From Culturomica massiliensis (GTDB lineage: Bacteria; Bacteroidota; Bacteroidia; Bacteroidales; Marinifilaceae): 64,000 nt of DNA. How positions within the stretch are numbered: position 1 is the first letter of the stretch; every line of letters begins with the position of its first letter. Of this stretch, positions 54,667-62,449 are shown piece after piece. The stretch lies in assembly GCF_900091655.1 (NCBI RefSeq), contig NZ_LT594621.1, positions 2,686,532 through 2,750,531 of the forward strand, written 5' to 3'. Below the pieces are notes generated by a model. That model was given only the letters and a program-made list of their open reading frames with translations, ran no database searches and was not told where the DNA came from. Position numbers and translations under genes: made by a program.

Positions 54667-57366
54667 TTAAAACTTATATGAAAAACCGATTTCTGCACTG
54701 CTTCCCGGGCGGAAAGATTCTACCAACTCACGGCTGCCGGTTGCGGGTATCTTTTGCATAAAGCGGATCTCACTATTCAGCAAATCCTTCACCTGTGCCT
54801 TCAGGCTAAAATGCTTATTGATAGCATAACTCGCTACAAAATCGAGTGTATGAAGAGTTTCCTGCTTGATATCCCCGGTTTTATAAATCCCTACCGAATG
54901 AATCCGGGGCCCCTGAACATTATAAACCAATGCCAACGTCATATCGCTCTCCTCATTAAAACGGGGGGTATAACTTAAATCCGCATTGATCAGAAAAGGG
55001 GAAGCTCCTTGTAAAGCCCGCTCGCTCTCTGTATAAACTCCTTCATCCGGTAACTTGACATTCGTATACATAAAAGAAGCATTAGCACCCAAACGGACAT
55101 CTTTGATAAGTTCTTTCCGGAATTCGACCTCTATCCCGGCAGCAATCCCATCCTCCGCATTGCGGAAAGAATGATAAACCGATCCTCCGGCAGCCTCCTG
55201 TGTACGCTCGATAGGCGAATCCAGCCTTTTAAAATAACCGGTCACGGAAAACATATCCCCCCGCCCCTGCGGGAACAAATCATAACGTAAATCCACATTA
55301 TAATTGTACGCATTTTTCAGATTTTCATTACCACGCACATAAGCACTTCCGTACGATTCCTGATAGAGGAAAGGCGACATCTCGATAAACGAAGGACGAG
55401 TAACGGTACGCGACACGGAAAAACGCAGGCTACTGCTCTTGTTAATATCGTATTTTATATTCAATGCCGGGAAAAAATCCCCTTTGTTCAATCTGGCTTT
55501 AAACTCCCTGCCTCCGTCATTCCAATAACGTACCCATTGTTGCGATTGCTCATAACGGAGCCCGAAACTAATCATCAAAACCGAAAGCGGTAAATACTCC
55601 ACCTCTGCAAAAGCCGCTCCGATATCATTTTTAGCATAGTAAGTATAACGGGGCTGTGCATCCAGATTAACCGTAATCAATCCGTTAGCTATATTCTCCT
55701 GGTTCAGATAGCCGTCAGTATCGTACATATTTTCCACTGCAGGAGAAAGATTATACACATCGTAATAAAAATTCATACACTGGAAATCCCGTTTCTTGCT
55801 CTTATATACCCCTCCGAAACGGATAAAATTACTTTCCCCGAAACGATAAGCCGCCCGCACATCACCTACACCCTCATTCTCGTCCAATTCACTGAAATAA
55901 CGGGACGTCGTTTGATTTTGCTTATATAATGTCAGCTTTCCCGTATTCCTATCCTTAAAAAACACCACCTGTCTCCGGTCCGGCTCATCACTATTCGTAA
56001 TCCCATACGACCCACTCCAATTCAAGGTCCACCGCTTACCGAACTCATGATGTCCTGCCAACTGATTATTCAACAAACTATATGCCCGGAAAATACTGTT
56101 GCTGGTCGCGATATGATCACCCTCGGCATCCGTACCTTCCCGTTGCATATACGTATCGATCGCATTACGGGCATAAAAAAACGTATAACTGATCCGGTCC
56201 GTCTGACGGAAAGTATAACCCAGATTTGCCAGCCCGGCAATCTTCAGGTCTGAAGTATAACTATCGTAACTGAACTCATCCAGATTATATCCCTCGGCGT
56301 TCAACGTCCGCACATACCCGTTATCCAACATCTGCCGGCTGTTGCTGATCCCGAATGAAGCCAGTAAACTAAGCCGCTGGTTTCCGACATCCCAGCTTTT
56401 TCCCAATCCGGCAGAACCTCCGAAATCCGGCAATGCTTTTTTATCACGGACAGCAAACGTCGTCCCGAAAAGATCCTTCTTACGGGCATATTCCCTGAAT
56501 TCTGTCTTCCCCATAGAAAGCACACTCTTATCCTCCAGATTAGGAGTTGTAAAAAGCGTACCCTTTTTATCGCTGTAATAAAAAGTTTTGCCCAACGTAT
56601 TGAACTTCCCTCCGGTATTAAAGCCGAGCGTAAAAAAATCCCCACCCGTATTCTCCTTTGTTCCGATATCGATATGTGCTCCTGAATAATCGGCAAAAGA
56701 ACCGGCTTCATACACCTTACTTACAGTGATATTTTTTACCGTTGCTGCCGGGAACAAATCCAGCGGTATCAACTTATTATCCGGATTCGGTGAAGCAATC
56801 GGCAATCCATTCAACGTCGTCGTACTATACCGGTCCCCCAATCCCCGCACAATCAATTGTCCGGCACTTGCAATCGAAATCCCGGTTATCTTCTTCACCC
56901 CTTCTTCCACATTCGATGCCCCTTTCAGACTCATTTCCTTCGCTCCGATATTTTCGATAGCCACCATCGATTGCCGACGTTCCATCTGTAACATCCGTTC
57001 GTTCTCCATATTTTTACGTGCTTTCACCGATACTTCCTCCAAAGCCTCTGCTACTGCCTCCATTTCAAAATTCAATTCCGTATCTGCACCAACCCTTACC
57101 TGCTCCCGTACCACATCCCGATAGCCCATATACCGCACCTGTAACCGATAAGTCCCGCTTTCCAGATTCAATACATATTTTCCATCCAGATCGGCGGCAG
57201 TTCCGAATGTAGTCCCAACTACCTGTACCGTAGCCCCAATCAAAGGTTCCTTCGTTTGTTTATCGATAATCGTTCCCCGGAGAACACCTGCCGCTGCCTG
57301 AAAAGAAAGAGCGGCCCAAAAGAAAAGTAAAACAGTCAATTTTAAGTAATCTTGCTTTTTATACAT
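54667..57366 (-). CDS. TonB-dependent outer-membrane receptor with CarboxypepD_reg-like domain
   Basis: A 899-residue outer-membrane receptor. I chose the ATG at 57364-57366 (MYKKQDYLKLTVLLFFWAAL, a good signal peptide); the longer frame adds 8 residues. A CarboxypepD_reg-like domain (about 30-110, GTIIDKQTKEPLIGATVQVV) is followed by a plug (about 120-240, NVEEGVKKITGISIASAGQL, VRGLGDRYSTTTLNGLPIAS) and a barrel of about 650 residues ending SSAEIGFSYKF. It resembles iron- or small-solute-type receptors rather than SusC. With its lipoprotein partner it should import an unidentified substrate. It is divergent from nothing; the upstream 57367-57576 holds no gene. Confidence 0.9.
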   Translation of the reverse strand: MYKKQDYLKLTVLLFFWAALSFQAAAGVLRGTIIDKQTKEPLIGATVQVVGTTFGTAADLDGKYVLNLESGTYRLQVRYMGYRDVVREQVRVGADTELNFEMEAVAEALEEVSVKARKNMENERMLQMERRQSMVAIENIGAKEMSLKGASNVEEGVKKITGISIASAGQLIVRGLGDRYSTTTLNGLPIASPNPDNKLIPLDLFPAATVKNITVSKVYEAGSFADYSGAHIDIGTKENTGGDFFTLGFNTGGKFNTLGKTFYYSDKKGTLFTTPNLEDKSVLSMGKTEFREYARKKDLFGTTFAVRDKKALPDFGGSAGLGKSWDVGNQRLSLLASFGISNSRQMLDNGYVRTLNAEGYNLDEFSYDSYTSDLKIAGLANLGYTFRQTDRISYTFFYARNAIDTYMQREGTDAEGDHIATSNSIFRAYSLLNNQLAGHHEFGKRWTLNWSGSYGITNSDEPDRRQVVFFKDRNTGKLTLYKQNQTTSRYFSELDENEGVGDVRAAYRFGESNFIRFGGVYKSKKRDFQCMNFYYDVYNLSPAVENMYDTDGYLNQENIANGLITVNLDAQPRYTYYAKNDIGAAFAEVEYLPLSVLMISFGLRYEQSQQWVRYWNDGGREFKARLNKGDFFPALNIKYDINKSSSLRFSVSRTVTRPSFIEMSPFLYQESYGSAYVRGNENLKNAYNYNVDLRYDLFPQGRGDMFSVTGYFKRLDSPIERTQEAAGGSVYHSFRNAEDGIAAGIEVEFRKELIKDVRLGANASFMYTNVKLPDEGVYTESERALQGASPFLINADLSYTPRFNEESDMTLALVYNVQGPRIHSVGIYKTGDIKQETLHTLDFVASYAINKHFSLKAQVKDLLNSEIRFMQKIPATGSRELVESFRPGSSAEIGFSYKF

Positions 57367-57576
57367 CGTTACGTTTTTTATTCGTCGCAAAGATTACCCA
57401 TAAACATTACATTACCGTCTCGTTTTTATTTCTATTTTATTACATTTCATAACAACCTGAAAACAGACTGTCAAAATCATTCCAACTGCGGCAACAGTTA
57501 AAACAAACTTTATAACATCCGGCAAAAAAGAAAACTACAACCTGAATCACAACGCAACAAATCCGCCCTCCTGCGT

Positions 57577-57606
57577 AAAAACAAAAGCTCCGGCATAAAA
57601 GCCGGC
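57577..57606 (-). terminator. Terminator of the pabB-pabC operon
   Basis: Read on the minus strand, CCGGC and GCCGG (complement of 57601-57605 and 57590-57594) form a short GC-rich stem followed by a T-rich stretch. It lies 25 bases beyond the pabC stop. Confidence 0.55.
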
Positions 57607-57630
57607 ATCCTTCAGATAATTAATTGAAAC

Positions 57631-58239
57631 CTATTTGACAATCCGGTCCACCGGGATAGCCACCTCATCCTCCAGATCCAGCATAGCGTTGATCAGATAA
57701 ACACGGTCATAAGTATAAAGATCGGCAACACGGACCGGACATGCCCGGATTAAACCCTGTTGCAATAAGAAACGGCGTTTCGTCCCGTTCAGCAGATAAG
57801 TGTCCGGCGTATAAAATTCACCTCTACGGCTCAACACCACATTACTATAACTCGTATCCGTCAGAAATCCGTCCTTTACAATCAGCACATCATCGCAATC
57901 GCCCCGTTTCTCGTACAGCTTCATAAGCATCGAACGATCGGCAGACTTGTAAGGATACACGATGTCATCATCATCTACCACCTTCAGCGCACGGATAACC
58001 CGGGGACGATAAGCCGCAAATTCCACTCCACATATGCCTGCCGGATCATACACAACCCGACACTTCACCACTCCATTCCGTAAACCGGCAGGCGGTAAAA
58101 ACAATCCTGCCTGCAATTCCGGCATAGGCATACCCATAGATTGCAGTGTTTCCTGCATCCGCCGGATATGAAACTCCAAATGACAAGGATACCCTTCCGA
58201 AATTTTAATTGTTTCTATAAATTGCATAGACTCTCTCAT
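57631..58239 (-). CDS. pabC: Aminotransferase class IV, 4-amino-4-deoxychorismate lyase-type (PabC)
   Basis: A 202-residue pyridoxal-phosphate enzyme that should split aminodeoxychorismate to p-aminobenzoate and pyruvate. I chose the ATG at 58237-58239 (MRESMQFIETIKISEG), which has GAGGATAT upstream; the Met four codons on is an alternative. Visible are FIETIKISEGYPCHLEFHIR, RGDCDDVLIVKDGFLTDTSY, where the cofactor Lys is expected at VKDG, SNVVLSRRGEFYTPD and LLNGTKR. It is shorter than typical PabC (about 270). It follows pabB by 16 bases in one operon. A degraded second copy is at 8631-9176. Confidence 0.85.
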   Translation of the reverse strand: MRESMQFIETIKISEGYPCHLEFHIRRMQETLQSMGMPMPELQAGLFLPPAGLRNGVVKCRVVYDPAGICGVEFAAYRPRVIRALKVVDDDDIVYPYKSADRSMLMKLYEKRGDCDDVLIVKDGFLTDTSYSNVVLSRRGEFYTPDTYLLNGTKRRFLLQQGLIRACPVRVADLYTYDRVYLINAMLDLEDEVAIPVDRIVK

Positions 58240-58255
58240 AATATCCTCAAACCGG

Positions 58256-59227
58256 CTAAAACGGTAGATATACCTTTTGTAAAACCTCCCGGTATTCATC
58301 CTCACAACGGCTGTTTACAGTGATTCCGCCTCCACTATGGAAATAACGCCTCCCCTCCCGCTCTTCGATAAACCGGATCAACACGGCCGAATCCAGATCA
58401 CGACCATCAAAATAACCGAACACACCCGTATAAAATCCGCGTTTTTCCTTCTCCGCCTTCCCGATCATTTTTACCGTAGCCTCTTTAGGGGCACCGGAAA
58501 TCGAACCTGCCGGAAGCATACGGAACAAAATATCTCCCAAATACGCCGGATAATCTTCCGGCAACCTTCCGGCAATCTCCGAACTCACCTGTAGAATAGC
58601 CCCGTTCGTCGTTTCAAGCCGGTCTATATAACGAAAACGCTCCACTTGTACATCCGTGGCAACCATACTCAAATCATTACGTATCAGGTCGACAATCGTA
58701 TAATGCTCCGACGTCTCCTTATAATCTTCCAGTATCACCCGCTCTGCATCCGGTATCGATGCATCGATCGTTCCCTTCATCGGATAAGAAGCAATCCGCC
58801 CTTCCTGTATCCGCACGAAAGTTTCCGGAGAAAAACACACAAACCGCCCCGGCACCCACAACCGGTAACGAGCCCGGCTATACCGAAAAATATCCGCTAA
58901 ACTTAAATCCGTCGTCACCTCCGTTCTCACGGTCAAATTAGCAAGAAATGAATCCCCCCGTAACAAGCCCTGACGGATAATCCCGAACTTTTGTTCATAC
59001 GCTTCATAAGTCAACGGCTTCCGGGAAAAAGAAAAATCCCGGTCCGGAAGAACAACCGGATAAGCAGCATTCGTCACCCCTCCGATTTGCCACAACACTT
59101 CCTGTTGTGCAATAGGCATACGATAGAAAAAGCCTTCTTCTTGTTCATAATCTACTCCGAACAAAAAAGGACATCCGGCTTTGCCGGCCTCATTCATCAA
59201 CTGTTTTACTTCAATCGCTGGAATCAT
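58256..59227 (-). CDS. pabB: Aminodeoxychorismate synthase component I (PabB)
   Basis: A 323-residue chorismate-binding enzyme that uses ammonia from PabA to form 4-amino-4-deoxychorismate. It holds the family blocks DLIRNDLSMVATDVQ, RLETTNGAILQVSSEIAGRL, LPAGSISGAPKEATVKMIGK, ERRGFYTG-like KRGFYTGVFGYFDG and FHSGGGITVNSRCEDEYREV. It is the compact type without the long N-terminal Trp-binding domain of TrpE, matching many Bacteroidetes PabB. Its start is about 115 bases from the divergent pabA. A damaged paralogue at 7612-8580 shows the same sequence interrupted by a TAG. Confidence 0.93.
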   Translation of the reverse strand: MIPAIEVKQLMNEAGKAGCPFLFGVDYEQEEGFFYRMPIAQQEVLWQIGGVTNAAYPVVLPDRDFSFSRKPLTYEAYEQKFGIIRQGLLRGDSFLANLTVRTEVTTDLSLADIFRYSRARYRLWVPGRFVCFSPETFVRIQEGRIASYPMKGTIDASIPDAERVILEDYKETSEHYTIVDLIRNDLSMVATDVQVERFRYIDRLETTNGAILQVSSEIAGRLPEDYPAYLGDILFRMLPAGSISGAPKEATVKMIGKAEKEKRGFYTGVFGYFDGRDLDSAVLIRFIEEREGRRYFHSGGGITVNSRCEDEYREVLQKVYLPF

Positions 59228-59314
59228 AAAGACAAAATAAAGCCATCAGCACCGATTTTCCAACAACAACGCCTTTTATCTTCTTCAGATATTTTCCTTC
59301 CGGCAATTTTAAAC

Positions 59315-59322
59315 TATTTTTG
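59315..59322 (+). promoter_or_regulatory. -7 box of pabA
   Basis: TATTTTTG lies 20 bases before the pabA ATG, giving a leader of about 13 bases. On the other strand a similar TTATTTTG stands within 10 bases of the pabB ATG, so both divergent genes seem to have very short leaders. Confidence 0.55.
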
Positions 59323-59342
59323 TCCCGGCAATCCCGATCGAT

Positions 59343-59915
59343 ATGCAGCACATTTTAGTCATCGACAACCACGACTCCTTCGTATATAACCTGGTCCAAC
59401 TCCTCCGGCAAAACGGTCGTTGCCGGTTCGAAATCATTTCCAACGACCGGATTGCCCATTGCCACCCCCGTCGTTTCGATAAAATCCTTTTGTCTCCCGG
59501 ACCGGGCATACCGGAAGAAGCCGGAGATATGCCGGCACTCATCGACCAGTGCAAACACACCCACCCGATATTGGGAATATGCCTTGGTCATCAGGCTATT
59601 GCCGAAAATTTCGGAGCCCGCTTACAACAGCTCACGTCTCCCCGGCACGGCCATAGCAGTCCGCTCAACATCACAGACCCCGGTGATCCTTTATTCCGAC
59701 AGATACCCCCCGGTACGCCAATCGGTCGCTATCATTCCTGGGTCATCGACCCCGCCGGATTACCGGCCTGCCTTAAAATCAGTTCTCTGGACGAAGAAGG
59801 ACACATCATGTCCTTCTACCATGCAAGCCTTCCGATTCACGGACTGCAATTTCATCCCGAATCCATCATTACCCGCCACGGCCGGCAAATCATCGATAAC
59901 TGGCTCGACGAATAA
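59343..59915 (+). CDS. pabA: Glutamine amidotransferase PabA (aminodeoxychorismate synthase component II)
   Basis: A 190-residue class I glutamine amidotransferase that supplies ammonia to PabB. The family motifs are VIDNHDSFVYNLVQLLRQNG, LLSPGPGIPEEAG (oxyanion region), ILGICLGHQAIAENFGARL with the nucleophile Cys and the His/Glu pair in GLQFHPESIITRHG. It is also like TrpG; assignment to folate rather than tryptophan rests on its position next to pabB and pabC and the absence of trp genes. It is divergent from pabB. A linked DNA stretch of 115 bases between them carries both promoters. Confidence 0.85.
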   Translation: MQHILVIDNHDSFVYNLVQLLRQNGRCRFEIISNDRIAHCHPRRFDKILLSPGPGIPEEAGDMPALIDQCKHTHPILGICLGHQAIAENFGARLQQLTSPRHGHSSPLNITDPGDPLFRQIPPGTPIGRYHSWVIDPAGLPACLKISSLDEEGHIMSFYHASLPIHGLQFHPESIITRHGRQIIDNWLDE

Positions 59916-60003
59916 AAAAAAACTGTAACAAGCGTAAATTATTCAGGAAAAATGACACCTTTGTAAAACGTCTGAATACAACTAACCTTAAATACTAAAT
60001 ATC

Positions 60004-60576
60004 ATGCAAGAATGGTGGATGTCTCTTGACTTATTTTTAAAAAGCCTGTGGTGTATCAGCATCACAACGAGTCTGATCTTTATCATCCAAACCGTCCTTA
60101 CCTTTATAGGTATGGATTCGGATGCCGGATCAGGTGCCGACTTTGACGGCAGTACCGGTACGGACGGGGATTTCCCTTTCCAGCTCTTTACATTCCGTAA
60201 CTTTATCAACTTCTTCCTCGGATTCAGTTGGACGGCCATTGCCTTTTACGAAGTTATCACCCCGACCTGGTTCCTGTTGTTTATAGCTATCCTCGTCGGA
60301 CTTTTACTTGTTGCAGCCGTTATGTATATTTTCTACCTGATGAGCCGCATGGAACAATCCGGAAACATCAATATCGACAACGCCCTCGGATGCCGGGGCA
60401 ATGTATATCTTAAAATCCCGGCAAAACGTTCCGGTGAAGGGAAAATACAAATATCCATACAAGGGGCTATCCGGGAATACGATGCGCTCACCGATGGAGA
60501 AGAACTCCCTACGGGAAGCCCGATCCGGGTAATAGAAGTATTAAACGCAGAAACCCTGCTCGTCGAAAAAATTTAA
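60004..60576 (+). CDS. NfeD-like / OB-fold membrane protein
   Basis: A 190-residue inner-membrane protein. Hydrophobic segments at about 12-35, 62-85 and 88-112 flank a charged cytoplasmic stretch, and the C-terminal half (about 115-190, NALGCRGNVYLKIPAKRSGE, ALTDGEELPTGSPIRVIEVL) is a small OB-fold beta barrel typical of NfeD/YuaF proteins. YuaF-type proteins are regularly encoded just upstream of a flotillin and work with it in membrane microdomains. Here the flotillin gene follows after 27 bases, which supports that reading. Exact role unknown. Confidence 0.85.
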   Translation: MQEWWMSLDLFLKSLWCISITTSLIFIIQTVLTFIGMDSDAGSGADFDGSTGTDGDFPFQLFTFRNFINFFLGFSWTAIAFYEVITPTWFLLFIAILVGLLLVAAVMYIFYLMSRMEQSGNINIDNALGCRGNVYLKIPAKRSGEGKIQISIQGAIREYDALTDGEELPTGSPIRVIEVLNAETLLVEKI

Positions 60577-60603
60577 ATCCAAACAATCATTAAATTACAG
60601 TAA

Positions 60604-62049
60604 ATGGAAACAACCCTTTATCCCATCATTGCGATCGTCGCCGTACTATTCGTCACCTTCGCCGCTATTCTGTCCCGTTACAAACGGTGTCCTTCCGATA
60701 AAATCCTTGTCGTTTACGGAAGAACAGGAAAAAACAAAGCCGGAGCAACCAGCTCTGCCCGTTGTATACACGGTGGTGCTGCTTTTATCTGGCCTGTATT
60801 CCAAAGCTACGCTTTCCTGGACCTTACTCCGATTTCCATCGAATGCAACCTGACCAACGCTTTGAGTAAACAAAATATCCGTGTCGACGTCCCCTGTCGT
60901 TTTACCGTAGGTATATCCACCGAATCCGAAAGCATGACCAATGCCGCCGAACGCTTACTCGGACAACGACTTGAAAATATTCAGGATTTAGCTAAAGACA
61001 TCTTATTCGGACAATTACGTCTGGTCATTGCAACAATGGACATCGAAGAAATCAATTCCGACCGGGACAAATTTCTGGCCAATGTCAGTGCGAACGTAGA
61101 AGCCGAACTCCGTAAAATCGGTTTGAAACTGATCAATGTGAACGTCACCGACCTCCGCGATGAGTCCGGATACATTGAAGCTTTAGGAAAAGAAGCTGCA
61201 GCCAAAGCCATCAACGACGCCAAAAAAAGCGTAGCCGAACAAAACCGATTCGGGGAAATCGGTAAAGCCGAAGCCGACCGGGACAAAGACATCCGCATCG
61301 CCGAAACCGTACGCGACACCCGTGTCCGTACTTCAGAAGCCAATGCTTCAGCCGTAGAGGGGGAAAACAATGCCAAAATCCTCATCGCCGATTCCGATGC
61401 CACCCGTCGCGAAAGAGAAGCCGAAGCCGCACGTAAAGCCATCGCCGCCGAAAAAGTACAATCGGCAAAAGCCCTGGAAGAAGCCTACCTTGCAGAAAAA
61501 GAAGCCGAAACAGCCCGTGCCGAACGTGAAAAAGCGACCCAAACGGCCAACATCGTCGTTCCGGCACAGATTGAAAAAGAAAAAGCCATCATCGATGCAG
61601 AAGCAGAAGCAGAACGTATCCGCCGACTGGCCAAAGGTGAAGCCGATGCAATCTATGCTAAGATGGATGCTCAGGCAAGAGGTTTACTTGAAATCCTGAC
61701 CAAGCAAGCATCGGGTTACGACCGTATCGTACAGGCGGCAAACGGCGATCCCGACAAAGCGATCCTCTTGCTGATCACCGACAAACTGCCCGAACTGGTT
61801 AAAACCCAGGTTGAAGCTGTTAAAAACATTAAAATCGATAAAATTACGGTATGGGATGGTAACAACACTGGAAATGGTAACACATCCACAGCCAACTTTA
61901 TTTCCGGCATGATGAAATCCGTTCCACCGTTGAACGACCTGTTTAACATGGCAGGCCTGGATCTCCCGACCTATCTGAAAGGAAAAGAACAGGAAAAAAA
62001 TCAACAAATACCGGTTGCCGAAGAAGTTCCCGCCGAGGAAACCAAATAA
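60604..62049 (+). CDS. Flotillin-family (SPFH) protein
   Basis: A 481-residue membrane scaffold protein. An N-terminal hydrophobic segment (about 6-26) anchors it, followed by the SPFH/Band-7 domain (about 30-200, CPSDKILVVYGRTGKNKAGA, PISIECNLTNALSKQNIRVD) and a long Ala/Glu-rich coiled coil (about 200-385, EAEAARKAIAAEKVQSAKAL) ending in a variable Asn/Gly-rich tail. Flotillins assemble in microdomains and affect membrane fluidity and the activity of membrane enzymes. The NfeD-like gene is directly upstream. It is intact and of typical length for YqiK/FloT. Confidence 0.95.
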   Translation: METTLYPIIAIVAVLFVTFAAILSRYKRCPSDKILVVYGRTGKNKAGATSSARCIHGGAAFIWPVFQSYAFLDLTPISIECNLTNALSKQNIRVDVPCRFTVGISTESESMTNAAERLLGQRLENIQDLAKDILFGQLRLVIATMDIEEINSDRDKFLANVSANVEAELRKIGLKLINVNVTDLRDESGYIEALGKEAAAKAINDAKKSVAEQNRFGEIGKAEADRDKDIRIAETVRDTRVRTSEANASAVEGENNAKILIADSDATRREREAEAARKAIAAEKVQSAKALEEAYLAEKEAETARAEREKATQTANIVVPAQIEKEKAIIDAEAEAERIRRLAKGEADAIYAKMDAQARGLLEILTKQASGYDRIVQAANGDPDKAILLLITDKLPELVKTQVEAVKNIKIDKITVWDGNNTGNGNTSTANFISGMMKSVPPLNDLFNMAGLDLPTYLKGKEQEKNQQIPVAEEVPAEETK

Positions 62050-62095
62050 ATACCGAAAAGAGGCTGAATTCTAAGTCTCTTGCAAATTTTTGAGC

Positions 62096-62140
62096 AAGAA
62101 AATCGTGATAAACTGAGTTTTTATTGCGATTTTCTTTTTT
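62096..62140 (+). terminator. Intrinsic terminator of the flotillin operon
   Basis: AAGAAAATCG (62096-62105) pairs perfectly with CGATTTTCTT (62127-62136), with a 21-base loop, and is followed by T. The rest of 62141-62449 is AT-rich with no gene that I can support; a minus-strand ORF overlapping the flotillin end is fortuitous. Confidence 0.75.
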
Positions 62141-62449
62141 TCGCATGTTTTCTTTTCCCAAATCTCGTGCTTTGTAAAAGCTTTCAAAAAGAAAAATAAT
62201 CCCTCCTCTTTCTGGAATATCCCTTATGCGCTTAATATAACAAATGGCGTTCTTCTTTAAATTTCCTTGATTTCGCCTGTCCTTATAAATCCGATTTCGT
62301 TTCATTTTAATTATTATTTTAAATTTAAAATCTGATATTTGTATATTAAGATATAAATTATATATTTGTATTATTAATATACAAAATGTGAATTTTAGAA
62401 AAATATTTTCATTTTTAAATATCATCACGATACAAATTATGATAACCCT

